Assembly (NCBI GenBank): GCA_963760935.1
Contig: CAVXFB010000008.1
Coordinates: 930,001 to 994,000 of the forward strand
Direction of reading: 5' to 3'
Length of the DNA: 64,000 bases
From: CAVXFB01 sp963760935
GTDB lineage: Bacteria > Planctomycetota > Planctomycetia > Pirellulales > Thermoguttaceae
Each line of letters begins with the position of its first letter. The stretch's first letter is position 1. This document shows positions 27,201-35,075 of this stretch, piece by piece. Under the pieces are notes generated by a model, which was given only the letters and a program-made list of their open reading frames with translations, was not told the origin of the DNA and ran no database searches. Position numbers and translations under genes: made by a program.

Positions 27201-29819
27201 ATGCTCAGCAAGTTTGAGCGGAGCGGCATACGCACCACCGCTGTCGGGATGATCGTCGTCCGGGTTCGGGCTTCGCCATGTCCGAAGCGTATATGATCCC
27301 TGCGTTCCGTCCAGTCCCGACACCTTGACCCAAATGTCGCTGGTCGTGGGCAAGATGCCGATCTGCGCGGAGCCATCTCGCCCATCGTCCGACTCGAAGA
27401 AGCCGCCGCTGGTGCCGTCGCGGTTCAGTTCAATGAACGGCGTGAGGTCGCTACCATTCGAGGCTTCGACTTGGACAACCATGTAGCCAGTGCCGCGCAC
27501 GGGAATGCGGAACCAATCGTTGTCGTCCGTCCGCTCGATTTTCCCCTTGATATAGCCATCGCCACCCGAAGACCCCGGAGTCACTTCTGCATCGAGATAG
27601 CGCGGAGTTTGGCCGAAATTAGGAAAGTCATCACTGGGCAGGGTCGAGGGCTGCGAAACCGTGATCGTGTAGCCCCCGGTGTACTTGCCTTCAAGGCTGC
27701 TGACTGCAACGTAGATTCGCTCACCGCTCGCTACGGTAAACCCGACCTGGGCTGTGCCATCGAATTCGCCGTTGTCGCTGTCGATGCCGCCGCCATTAGA
27801 ACGGAACGCAGTCACGAACTCTTTGAGATCATCGTTCACACCTGCCACAGTAACGAGCATGTTGCCAGCTTGGGCACCGTCGATCTCGAACCATTCCGTT
27901 TCCCCAGGATCACCAATGAATCCGCACGAACTGCCATTTCCACTATTGAGATTGATGTGTGGGGCCTTGAGTCGGCCTCCCCAATCGGTAAGGGGCTGGG
28001 GCGTTGTATCGGTGCCGCTGTGGCCTGGTGCCGTATTCGGATCGAACGCCCGGATGTGCAACTCGTAGCCGCCGGTCGATGCGTGGACCTTCGATGCTAT
28101 CCCAACGTAGTACGTTCCACCCGCAACCACGTCATACAGAAAATGGCTGAATCCATCGTCGTTGTCGGACGCCGATGTATCCACCCCGTCCGGCTTGCCA
28201 TCACCGTTGGCATCCTTTTGAGCATCGTAGAGGGTGACAAATGTCGTCAGCCCATTTTTCGGCGATATGTCGATCTCCACTTTTCCAGTTGTGTTAGCGG
28301 TGAACCAATATAAATCGACATCATCCGACGGGCTGATCTGTCCTGCATCGTCACCCTTGTTCGATTTGTCCACGGCGATGAATCTGGCATCAGCAAATAC
28401 CCCTCCGGCCGAATCGTGAAAGATGCGCGGGGGTGGCGTAACGGTAACGGGATCAGGGGGAATTGACGTGGGCTGGGTGACGGATAGTTTATACCCTCCC
28501 GTAGAGCCAGCCAATCCGGCAACCTCGATGTAGTACGTCTCACCCACATGGACACTGACATGAGAATTGGCCGACTGGCTCGCCCCATGCCCGCCGTCGT
28601 AAGCAAGTAGATTGCCCCCGGCGTCATAGATCATCACGAAGGCATTGAGCGTTTTACCAATGGGCGTAGCCTGAGCATTCAGGTTTCCGTCTTGAAGGAC
28701 ATGGACTTGGAAGCAGTCCCTATCGCCATCATGTTCGATGTTGCCAACAATAGCCCCGTCAACGTGAAGTGCAGTCGCAAGCGAGCCAATCGCCTGTGGG
28801 TAATCGTCGCCAGGATCAGAAGTACGGTCTGACGGCCAAATTGGTTTGTCACCCGCAAGCGGTAGGTAAGGTGATGGCTCGGGACTGGTAGCGGCTGTCG
28901 CGTTCGTTACGAACGTCTCAAGGTCGCGGAAAAGTGCCCCGCTTTCGTACCAATAGGGAAACGCGGAGTGGGAATTCCAACTCGACACGGGGAAATGAAA
29001 CTGCAACGTGTGTTCCGAGAGATATACGTCAAGTCCGCTTCCCGGTTGTTCATTTGCGTGCGCACTTTGCGAACTGCCCGGTATGACCGTCAGGTGATCT
29101 TGTGTTTGGGTCCAAACAAGCGTCTGCGCGTCATCATAGTTGATTGACCAATTTACGAGTGGTGGTGTACTACTGGGGTCTGAAAGAAAATCTCCAAACG
29201 AATTTACGCCGGTCGGATCGAGCATAATTGTCTCAACATAGTTGGGTCGCGCACATTGCCCATTGTCCACCACAGTCTGCAAATCTTTGATGACTTGGTT
29301 GTCAAAAAAGCCACCACGGCTATGGCCAATGAACAGAAGATTCCACTGTTGGTCATTGCTATTCTGATTCAGGAAGTTCTGAATAGAGTCGGCGAGTTGT
29401 TGTGCTTGGGGAATAATTAGAAGGCCGCCCCTGAACGCATCGGCGTAGGCATGGTAGCCAGAGAGGTCTAGCAGGCTTCCCGCCCGCCAATTGACCACCG
29501 CAATAACATCGCTGGTTCCAGAGACCCCGTTGATATTCCAGTCAGACGGCCCGAGAGGAGAAGACGCACACTCCGGCCTTGGGGATGCGTCCTGCCACAG
29601 GGCAGTGGCAATCTTGCCGGCCATGTCGTTCTGCCACGGCTGGACATCTGCCCCGTTAAGGCTCAATGGATCGAAGCCATGTGTAATCAGCACCAGCGTT
29701 GGGTTCGCGCTGAGAAGCTGGCGCTGCTCAAGTTGCTCAAACCGAAGGCGTGACCGCCGACCTGACTGTGTGTGGCGCGGCTGGTTCCGTTGCTTTCGAG
29801 AGCGTTTCCGTTGAGCCAT
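21225..29819 (-). pseudogene. Giant secreted lipase-like / PPC / dockerin protein, with two frameshifts
   Basis: Three overlapping frames (29819-26763, 27063-22876, 22988-21225) read as one protein of about 2,860 aa if two single-base-type shifts are corrected, near 26920 (GSGANR to PYGDYVLYVW) and near 23040 (VLVRGS to AVDWTTSFLNAV). The ATG at 29819 has GGGAGA nine bases upstream. N-terminal signature: RLRFEQLEQRQLLSA. Order: alpha/beta-hydrolase-like domain with nucleophile elbow FIGHSRGGFF; about seven PPC-type beta domains (FLRVYDAGGQ...YYLEVSGYNG); four concanavalin-like DDFNDGSINSTKW modules; Ig-like segments; duplicated dockerin modules (GDFTGDGIVDLADLSKLL). Cell-surface or secreted. 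The shifts could be sequencing errors or true decay. Confidence 0.7.
21756..22742. repeat. 321-bp direct repeat inside the dockerin region
   Basis: 21756-22076 and 22422-22742 read identical by eye, offset 666 bases (222 codons, in frame). Each covers a dockerin pair and the preceding GDGTAGGDFVFRFNV module. A recent in-frame duplication or gene conversion is likely. Confidence 0.8.
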
Positions 29820-30494
29820 GATTCCGATCTCCCTTTTACCGCCTGAGAACTAAAGACTCTTCACAACTCTCGTCCACCATACCCCAAAGGATTTGGCCGT
29901 CGGGTGATACGCCACTGACATGATTGTGGCTCGACGGTGGCCCTATGTGCTCGTGATAACGCCACCCCTCAAAAGCACAAAATTGACCATCACCGCCATT
30001 TTCTTTTTTCGCATAAGCCGTGTCAATCCAGGAGCCCAGCGTATTACAGATTGCCGACTAGCATTATTGAGGGGGTTTGATGTTAGCCCCCCGCCAGAAA
30101 ACCCAAACGGGCGGGCGGCTGAACACGTCAATCGCATTTTGCTGGAGGGAAGGATACCCGTGGAAGCTGTCCCGACCTTTAGCCGATCCGCTCGGTTCCG
30201 CGTGGCAACGGCGCAAGCAAGCGGAGTAGGCCGTCGATGCTGACCGCTCCAAACCAGCGGCCCCGGCAGCGGCTGGCCAGTGGCAGCGGGGCACTCTGCC
30301 GGGTGCAACACCGCGACGATGATACGCCGCTCTGAATGGCGTATTTCTCGCCTAATTGGCCCGAATCCGGAAGAGCTTCAGTTATTCGCTCTTTGTCCGT
30401 CTCTCGGACACCCTTCAAGTACGGCGGAGGGAACAGGGCAACGAAGTACCATCCTGTGACACCGATGCGTGGTGACGTTTACCGACCTGCGAAA
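29820..30494. other. Intergenic stretch before the motif-linked gene array
   Basis: About 675 bases. Short frames on both strands show no family or ribosome site. It separates the minus-strand giant gene from the plus-strand array that starts with the motif at 30495. I see no clear promoter. Confidence 0.4.
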
Positions 30495-30505
30495 CGACTG
30501 ATGTC
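30495..30505 (+). promoter_or_regulatory. CGACTGATGTC motif, first copy of the array
   Basis: Perfect copy, 31 bases before the ATG at 30526. Confidence 0.6.
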
Positions 30506-30525
30506 TTGTGCGCGGAGGAAACCAT

Positions 30526-30798
30526 ATGAGCAAGTTTCGGCTAGGTGCAGTTGTAGGCACTCCCGGCGCAATGCAAGCCCTTGCAGACGCTGGGCAAACG
30601 CTCAATTTCTTCTTGGATAAACACGTCCAAGGCGATTGGGGAGACGTCTGCGAGGACGACAAGCGGCTGAATGACCAAGCCCTTACGGATGAAAGCCGAC
30701 TGCTGTCGGCATACCGAACCCTGAAAAATGTCCGCATCTGGATCATTACCGAGGCGGATCGAACCTCAACCTGTTGTCTGCTCCCTTCGGAATATTGA
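30526..30798 (+). CDS. Conserved plasmid-type small protein (MSKFxLGxVVGTPGA family)
   Basis: 90 aa, ATG with GGAGG eight bases upstream. MSKFRLGAVVGTPGAMQALADAG, KHVQGDWGDVCEDDKRLND, RLLSAYRTLKNVRIWIITEADR and the C-terminal LLPSEY match a short protein common on plasmids and integrative elements. As I recall it is often labelled hypothetical or, doubtfully, a type I restriction subunit. Function unknown. It heads the motif-linked array. Confidence 0.75.
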   Translation: MSKFRLGAVVGTPGAMQALADAGQTLNFFLDKHVQGDWGDVCEDDKRLNDQALTDESRLLSAYRTLKNVRIWIITEADRTSTCCLLPSEY

Positions 30799-30802
30799 TC
30801 TT

Positions 30803-30813
30803 TGACTGATGTC
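30803..30813 (+). promoter_or_regulatory. TGACTGATGTC motif copy
   Basis: One mismatch at the first base from CGACTGATGTC; 52 bases before the ATG at 30855 and five bases after the previous stop. Confidence 0.55.
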
Positions 30814-30854
30814 CCTCATCGAAGCCAAAACAGCCAACACAACCAGGTGCGAAC

Positions 30855-31601
30855 ATGGGACTCACGATACTCTGGTCTTTCCAGGGACCGAAAATCAGAG
30901 CCGATGCCAAGACCATTGTTGAGAAAATGCGGCAACGGGCGATGGACCTGCCGTTTGAGAGCGTTGGCGAAGTCGTCCAGTTCACGGGCGACGACGCACA
31001 ATTCGACCGTGGCGATCAAGACGACGAACACCTGTGGCTCAAGATTCAGGCGCAAGAAACGGTCTGGAGCAAGGATGGCAGGATCGGATGGGAGTGTCCG
31101 GCAAAGGCGATCATCGGTTTCCAGATTCTCGTTGCCCCCGGCAGTGAGCCGATGGAGATCTTCTTGGCGACGTATCCCAGGACGATCATGGTCACGGATG
31201 ACTGGGGCCGACGGAAGCGGCTTCGCACCAACCGACACGATTGGTCAGGCGGTGGTTTTTGCAAGACCCAATACGCCAGTGACGCCCGCTGCGGCGGTGT
31301 CCCCAACTTCCTCCGGGCGCACCTGTCGGTTTGCCGGATGCTCGATTATGCCAAGGAACTGGGCATTCTGGGATCGGTTTCCGACGAAGGCGAGTTCTAC
31401 CAGAACCGAGATGTTTCCGCCCTGGTTAACACCATTGCCGATTGGAATGCGTTTATTGCCGCTGGTGTCGGCGCATTCGATGAGATTTCCGGCGGCAAAA
31501 TGGAGTCACCGATCAAAGGCTTTCCTGATTTCGAGCAACTGGAAGCCAAGGGGCAGGACCAGATCGACGAGTTTCTGCGGATGTTGAAAAAACCGAGATA
31601 G
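30855..31601 (+). CDS. Hypothetical protein of the motif-linked array
   Basis: 248 aa, plausible fold throughout: LTILWSFQGPKIRADAKTIVEKMRQRAMDLPFESVGEVVQF, then DEHLWLKIQAQETV, FQILVAPGSEPMEIFLATYP, and a Cys/His-containing GGGFCKTQYASDARCGGVPNFLRAHLSVCRMLDYAKELG. It ends with FEQLEAKGQDQIDEFLRMLKK. No family recognised. The full-length frame and codon use match its neighbours, so it is a real gene. Alone between two motif copies. Confidence 0.65.
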   Translation: MGLTILWSFQGPKIRADAKTIVEKMRQRAMDLPFESVGEVVQFTGDDAQFDRGDQDDEHLWLKIQAQETVWSKDGRIGWECPAKAIIGFQILVAPGSEPMEIFLATYPRTIMVTDDWGRRKRLRTNRHDWSGGGFCKTQYASDARCGGVPNFLRAHLSVCRMLDYAKELGILGSVSDEGEFYQNRDVSALVNTIADWNAFIAAGVGAFDEISGGKMESPIKGFPDFEQLEAKGQDQIDEFLRMLKKPR

Positions 31602-31659
31602 CGAGTTTCGCAGCGTAGTGTTTCGGCCCCTTTTCTTCCTCGCAGCGAAATCGCCCGTC

Positions 31660-31670
31660 GGACTGATGTC
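31660..31670 (+). promoter_or_regulatory. GGACTGATGTC motif copy
   Basis: One mismatch at the first base; 58 bases before the ATG at 31718, the longest spacing seen. Confidence 0.55.
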
Positions 31671-31717
31671 CTTACAGCAGAACGAGAAACAAACCACCAA
31701 CCAACGGAAGACGCTCG

Positions 31718-32170
31718 ATGGACGCCAATGTCAAAGCCTTGATAGCAAAAAGCTGGAAGAATGAGGATGCCGATCTTGCTCCCGGACGGCACTACGTCGA
31801 TGAAGAGTTCGTCGTGCGGGTTGTCGGCAGCGTCACAAAGCTTGATGACCAGACCATAGCTCCGACGGTCAGCATCCCGCTAATCCCTGCGTTGGCTCTG
31901 TTTTGGCAGAAGTCGGGAATCGTTCGTGACGCAGCTCTCACCATGCTTCGGGAGGCACTCACTGAGGCGATGACGGCGAAGGTGCAGGAAGATGCCTCTA
32001 TCAAGGAGCGAATCAAGGACATCGATGAGGCGGTGATGGCGATCCGCAAGGACCTGATCGCCGAATTGCCGAAAATGCATCGTGACGGCAAGCTGCTGAT
32101 TGACGATCTGCGGGTCGAGATGCTCTCGTTGGAAGCGGCGGATGTCGGTGGGGAATTGGTGGCAGCGTAA
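31718..32170 (+). CDS. Hypothetical protein with a decayed paralogue at 20.3 kb
   Basis: 150 aa. N-terminal MDANVKALIAKSWKNEDADLAPGRHYVDEEFVVRVVGSV, a middle hydrophobic VSIPLIPALALFWQ, and a charged C-terminal helix (AKVQEDASIKERIKDIDEAVMAIRKDLIAELPKM). No family recognised. A truncated, mutated copy of its last 65 codons is at 20263-20480, so the gene type has been in this island more than once. A strong hairpin follows at 32186. Confidence 0.65.
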   Translation: MDANVKALIAKSWKNEDADLAPGRHYVDEEFVVRVVGSVTKLDDQTIAPTVSIPLIPALALFWQKSGIVRDAALTMLREALTEAMTAKVQEDASIKERIKDIDEAVMAIRKDLIAELPKMHRDGKLLIDDLRVEMLSLEAADVGGELVAA

Positions 32171-32185
32171 TCGGGTTCCCGCCAA

Positions 32186-32223
32186 GCCCCCGTCGCCCCG
32201 GCAATGCCGGTGGCGACGGGGGC
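32186..32223 (+). terminator. Strong hairpin directly before a motif copy
   Basis: GCCCCCGTCGCC pairs with GGCGACGGGGGC over 12 bp, capped by CCGGC-AAT-GCCGG with one bulged T. It follows the 31718-32170 gene by 15 bases and ends seven bases before the motif at 32230, so transcription probably ends here and restarts after it. Confidence 0.75.
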
Positions 32224-32229
32224 GGAAGC

Positions 32230-32240
32230 CGACTGATGTC
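32230..32240 (+). promoter_or_regulatory. CGACTGATGTC motif copy
   Basis: Perfect copy immediately after a terminator-like hairpin and 36 bases before the ATG at 32266. Confidence 0.65.
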
Positions 32241-32265
32241 ATCAAGGGAGAAATGGAGAACGACT

Positions 32266-32526
32266 ATGGCACTCGCCAAGGGACACAAGGCGAACTTCAG
32301 GACGCTTCAAGAGGCATTCGACAACGGCGACGTAGCGCTGATGGAATGCCAGTTGGCGGCAACAGGTGAGGAGGTCGCCGTGATCTGCGCTGCCAACCGC
32401 CTCGCCGACGGCGGTGTTGAGTTCGCGCCCTTCGCCATTCTCTTTAACGGCAATCCATACGAGGTCGTCAATCCGCCGAACGCCGAAGGTGGATTCCACA
32501 GCCAGGACGAGGTCTGGGGCGACTGA
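32266..32526 (+). CDS. DUF6117-like small protein
   Basis: 86 aa from ATG 32266. MALAKGHKANFRTLQEAFDNGDVALMECQLAATGEEVAVICAANR with FAPFAILFNGNPYEVVNPP matches the pattern I recall for DUF6117 proteins of plasmids (NFxTLxRAxxxGxLALMEC..TGE...ICA). Function unknown. Its stop codon TGA is embedded in the next motif copy (GGCGACTGATG). Confidence 0.65.
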   Translation: MALAKGHKANFRTLQEAFDNGDVALMECQLAATGEEVAVICAANRLADGGVEFAPFAILFNGNPYEVVNPPNAEGGFHSQDEVWGD

Positions 32527-32530
32527 TGTT
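32520..32530 (+). promoter_or_regulatory. CGACTGATGTT motif copy, containing a stop codon
   Basis: Overlaps the stop codon of the 86-aa gene. Only a 20-codon frame (32537-32599, MKGRVVRFATSRLTPDGLLA) follows before the next copy, so either a very small gene or a lost gene lies here. Confidence 0.55.
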
Positions 32531-32536
32531 TTGCTG

Positions 32537-32599
32537 ATGAAAGGACGAGTCGTCCGTTTCGCCACAAGCCGACTAACGCCAGACGGTCTCCTTGCTTAA
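32537..32599 (+). CDS. Possible 20-aa peptide or remnant
   Basis: The frame MKGRVVRFATSRLTPDGLLA fills the space between two motif copies. No ribosome site beyond TGCTGATG. Listed only because the array spacing predicts a gene here; it may be nothing. Confidence 0.2.
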   Translation: MKGRVVRFATSRLTPDGLLA

Positions 32600-32620
32600 G
32601 CATCTTCGCCGAGGTAGTAC

Positions 32621-32631
32621 CGACTGATGTC
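32621..32631 (+). promoter_or_regulatory. CGACTGATGTC motif copy
   Basis: Perfect copy, 50 bases before the ATG at 32671. The upstream AAGCATCTTCGCCGA also precedes the 2587 copy. Confidence 0.65.
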
Positions 32632-32670
32632 CTATTGCCGGGGCAACGGAGAACGAAAGGGTAACAAGCC

Positions 32671-33087
32671 ATGCAAATCCACGGACTTCCGGAAAAGTTT
32701 TGGGTCGTCACGAGCCCATCACCTGTCAGCGGCTTGGGCGACATCTGTTTTGACTGCGACTTCGAGGGGTTTGCACTGCAAATCAAGGGCGGACTTGAAA
32801 CGCAGACAATCGTCGCCATCTTCGCCGACGGTCAGACTGCCATCGAACTTGCCGAGAAACTGCTTGCAGCAAGCCGCAAGACCACCTCGGGAAAGAACGC
32901 GTACATTATGAAGTCCCCCTGGCCGAACTGGTATGCCACTCAGGAGTCCCTGGCTGGAGTATTCATCTGCGACAAAGAGACTGAGGGGCGAGTTCTGGTA
33001 AAACCGCCTCCGACGTGGGGCCGCAACTGGGCATGGAACATCGCGGAGGACGGGACGGGCATCGTAATGCGATCGACAGACGACTGA
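32671..33087 (+). CDS. Hypothetical protein of the motif-linked array
   Basis: 138 aa. MQIHGLPEKFWVVTSPSPVSGLGDICFDCDFEGFALQIKGG, then TIVAIFADGQTAIELAEKLLAASRK, and a tail with RNWAWNIAEDGTGIVMRSTDD. It has mixed alpha/beta character and no family I know. GAACGAAAGGG lies about 10 bases upstream of the ATG. Its TGA lies inside the next motif copy, as in the 86-aa gene. Confidence 0.6.
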   Translation: MQIHGLPEKFWVVTSPSPVSGLGDICFDCDFEGFALQIKGGLETQTIVAIFADGQTAIELAEKLLAASRKTTSGKNAYIMKSPWPNWYATQESLAGVFICDKETEGRVLVKPPPTWGRNWAWNIAEDGTGIVMRSTDD

Positions 33088-33091
33088 TATC
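33081..33091 (+). promoter_or_regulatory. CGACTGATATC motif copy, containing a stop codon
   Basis: One mismatch (G to A), which removes the ATG inside the motif yet keeps the rest. This argues that the motif works as DNA or RNA and not as a start codon. 33 bases before the GTG at 33114. Confidence 0.55.
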
Positions 33092-33113
33092 CTACGGACG
33101 AAAGGCACTGCAA

Positions 33114-33284
33114 GTGGCATATTCAATTCTGACCGACGAGGAGTTCCTTGCAATGGTTGCCGGCAAAGACTATTCCGACGAAATGAATGAGGTGATGATT
33201 GAATTGCGTCAGGAGGGCAAGGTTCAGTTGTTTAATGACGGCAGCGACGATCCATTGATTATCAAGTTGGAGCAAACGAACTGA
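33114..33284 (+). CDS. Small paralogue 1 (SILTDEEFLAM protein)
   Basis: 56 aa with a GTG start at 33114 chosen by alignment with the next gene. VAYSILTDEEFLAMVAGKDYSDEMNEVMIELRQEGKVQLFNDGSDDPLIIKLEQTN. It shares the same length, spacing and most residues with the gene at 33330. Acidic; no family recognised. It is the product of a tandem duplication that included the upstream motif. Confidence 0.65.
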   Translation: MAYSILTDEEFLAMVAGKDYSDEMNEVMIELRQEGKVQLFNDGSDDPLIIKLEQTN

Positions 33285-33296
33285 CCACTGCCGTCC

Positions 33297-33307
33297 CGAC
33301 TGATGTC
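33297..33307 (+). promoter_or_regulatory. CGACTGATGTC motif copy
   Basis: Perfect copy, 33 bases before the GTG at 33330, the same spacing as before the paralogue at 33114. Confidence 0.65.
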
Positions 33308-33329
33308 CAACGGGAGAAAGGTGTCTCAA

Positions 33330-33500
33330 GTGTCGTTTCCAATTCTCAGCGACGAGGAGTTCCTTGAAATGGCGACCAAGAAGGGATGGCTCGAAGAATT
33401 AAACGTCGCGCTGTTGCAGGCGCGCCGGGAGGGCAAGGTGCAGTTGTTCGATGATGACAGCGGTGATCCGCTCGTCGTGAAGGTGGAACAAACGAATTGA
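33330..33500 (+). CDS. Small paralogue 2 (PILSDEEFLEM protein)
   Basis: 56 aa from GTG 33330 with GGAGAAAGG upstream; an in-frame ATG at 33303 lies inside the motif. PILSDEEFLEMATKKGWLEELNVALLQARREGKVQLFDDDSGDPLVVKVEQTN aligns with paralogue 1 without gaps. DEEFL, the EGKVQLF segment and the EQTN end are identical; the middle has diverged, so the duplication is not recent. Function unknown. Confidence 0.65.
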   Translation: MSFPILSDEEFLEMATKKGWLEELNVALLQARREGKVQLFDDDSGDPLVVKVEQTN

Positions 33501-33504
33501 ACGC

Positions 33505-33515
33505 CGACTGATGTC
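33505..33515 (+). promoter_or_regulatory. CGACTGATGTC motif copy
   Basis: Perfect copy, 47 bases before the ATG at 33552 of the RuvB-like gene. Confidence 0.65.
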
Positions 33516-33551
33516 CCGAGAATCCAGCACTACCTATCGACCATTGGAACC

Positions 33552-34505
33552 ATGAACCAGCCAACCGACGTAAGCGATTTCTCACCGAGTTCACTCGCCC
33601 ATCTTATCGGGCAGCGCAATGTCATCGATCAGGTAATGGTAGCTCTCGACGCTGCCCAACAAGACGGCAAACGGTTCGATCATGCAATGCTTGTCGGCCC
33701 GCCGGGTCTTGGCAAGAGCGCCCTGGCTGCGGTAATCGCTCGGGAAATGGCGGCTGATTTCCACGAAGTTCTCGGGCAAACCCTCAACACCGTGGCGGAA
33801 CTCAACGCTCTGCTACTGTCGGCCAGGGACAAAGACATCGTCTTCATCGATGAAGCCCACGAGATGAAAAAGCTCTTTCAGACGGCGTTGTATCTGGCTC
33901 TCGATAAGCAGAGCGTTTTTGTCAAGGGCGGAAACAGTTCCCCGCAGGGCATACCGATCAGCAAGTTCACGCTATTATTGGCGACAACCGACGAGTTCTG
34001 TTTGCTCCAACCGCTTCGGGACCGGATGAAATTGGTGCTGCGGTACGAATTCTACAGCGATGAAGAGCTCGTCCAGATCATCCGTCATCGCAGTCGTGCC
34101 CTCGGTTGGACGATCGACGCGACTTTGCTCTCCCAGATTGCGCAACGATCAAGGGGCACTCCCCGGCTGGCGCTGCGTATGATGCAAGCCTGCCACCGTG
34201 TTTGTCGCTCAGTGGGAGAAACGACAATTACGCCCGATCATCTGCAACGGGCCTGTCAACTTGAACAGATTGACACCCTCGGCCTTGGTCCGAACGAACA
34301 ACAGTACCTCCGCATGCTGGCCAACGGTCCGAACCGGCTCAACGTGCTGGCGTCAAAGCTGGCTTTGCCGACCAGAACCGTGAGCCAGGTCGTCGAAGCG
34401 TTCTTAATCCGGGCAGGCTTGGTGGAAAAGGACCATCAGGGCATTCGGCAACTCACTGCTACTGGCAGGCAACACCTGTTGGGAAACAAGCCCGAGTCGG
34501 TCTAA
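33552..34505 (+). CDS. RuvB-like AAA+ ATPase of the element
   Basis: 317 aa, close to the length of RuvB. The order matches the Holliday-junction motor: FSPSSLAHLIGQRNVIDQVMVAL, Walker A GPPGLGKS (49-56), Walker B VFIDEAHEM (97-105), sensor-like LLATTDEFCLLQPLRDRMKL, small AAA lid with QRSRGTPRLALRMMQ, and a winged-helix end starting DTLGLGPNEQQYLRML. The usual RuvB PLRDRF arginine finger is present as PLRDRM. No ruvA lies beside it, so this is an element-borne homologue and not the housekeeping gene. A role in recombination or replication of the element is inference. Confidence 0.85.
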   Translation: MNQPTDVSDFSPSSLAHLIGQRNVIDQVMVALDAAQQDGKRFDHAMLVGPPGLGKSALAAVIAREMAADFHEVLGQTLNTVAELNALLLSARDKDIVFIDEAHEMKKLFQTALYLALDKQSVFVKGGNSSPQGIPISKFTLLLATTDEFCLLQPLRDRMKLVLRYEFYSDEELVQIIRHRSRALGWTIDATLLSQIAQRSRGTPRLALRMMQACHRVCRSVGETTITPDHLQRACQLEQIDTLGLGPNEQQYLRMLANGPNRLNVLASKLALPTRTVSQVVEAFLIRAGLVEKDHQGIRQLTATGRQHLLGNKPESV

Positions 34506-34524
34506 TGGCCGGCATGCGAGTGTC

Positions 34525-34535
34525 CGACTGATGTC
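34525..34535 (+). promoter_or_regulatory. CGACTGATGTC motif, last copy of the array
   Basis: Perfect copy, 35 bases before the ATG at 34560. Confidence 0.65.
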
Positions 34536-34559
34536 CAATTGTCGTCCAAGGTGCGCCCA

Positions 34560-35033
34560 ATGAATGTCCAGTTTCCTGATAAAACGAAGGCGGTGGTGAC
34601 GATCGCCGAGATGGCAAGGATGCTCGGACTCAGCCGTTCCAGATTCTATCAACTTCTTGGCTCGGCATTCCCCGAACCATGTCGGGATGAGCAGTCGAAC
34701 CGCCCCTACTACACGGAAGAACAACAACGAGTCTGCCTGGAAGTGAAGCATCGAAACTGCGGCGTCGACGGCAAGCCGATCCTGTTCTACGCCCGGCGTG
34801 GCGGCGCACCCTTGTCACCAAAACGGAAGCCGAAGCCAAAACCAAACAAGGAACACATCGCCATCGTCGAAGCGGTCAAGTCGCTCGGCTTACTCGGCGT
34901 GACCGACGCTCATGTGGGGGCAGCCATCAAAGTTCTGTTCCCCAACGGGATCACATCGGTCGGTCAGGCTGAAGTCATCCGAGGGGTTTTCATTCATCTA
35001 CAGCGTCAGAACCGTGGTGATAATGTCGTCTGA
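34560..35033 (+). CDS. Excisionase/MerR-like HTH protein next to integrase
   Basis: 157 aa. ATIAEMARMLGLSRSRFYQLLGSAFPEP-type HTH at about residues 13-35 (VVTIAEMARMLGLSRSRFYQLL), followed by RPYYTEEQQRVCLEVKHRNCGVDG, a recognisable partner segment of HTH_17 proteins. Then comes a Lys/Pro linker (KPKPKPNK) and a helical C-terminus (VDAHVGAAIK-like). Position directly before the integrase suggests an excision or directionality factor. The stop codon lies within a perfect palindrome (35030-35049). Confidence 0.7.
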   Translation: MNVQFPDKTKAVVTIAEMARMLGLSRSRFYQLLGSAFPEPCRDEQSNRPYYTEEQQRVCLEVKHRNCGVDGKPILFYARRGGAPLSPKRKPKPKPNKEHIAIVEAVKSLGLLGVTDAHVGAAIKVLFPNGITSVGQAEVIRGVFIHLQRQNRGDNVV

Positions 35034-35049
35034 TAAGTGACCTTATCAG
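35030..35049. promoter_or_regulatory. Perfect palindrome between HTH and integrase genes
   Basis: CTGATAAG, loop TGAC, CTTATCAG. It covers the stop of the HTH gene and lies 27 bases before the integrase ATG. Could be an operator bound by the HTH protein or a short hairpin. Confidence 0.5.
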
Positions 35050-35075
35050 CCCAGTAACGAGGAAACGGTGTCCAA

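Noticed and set aside
30495..34535. The ATG inside CGACTGATGTC as a leader-peptide or shared gene start
   Set aside because: It is in frame with the following gene only at 32236 and 33303, out of frame in the others, and absent in the 33081 copy.
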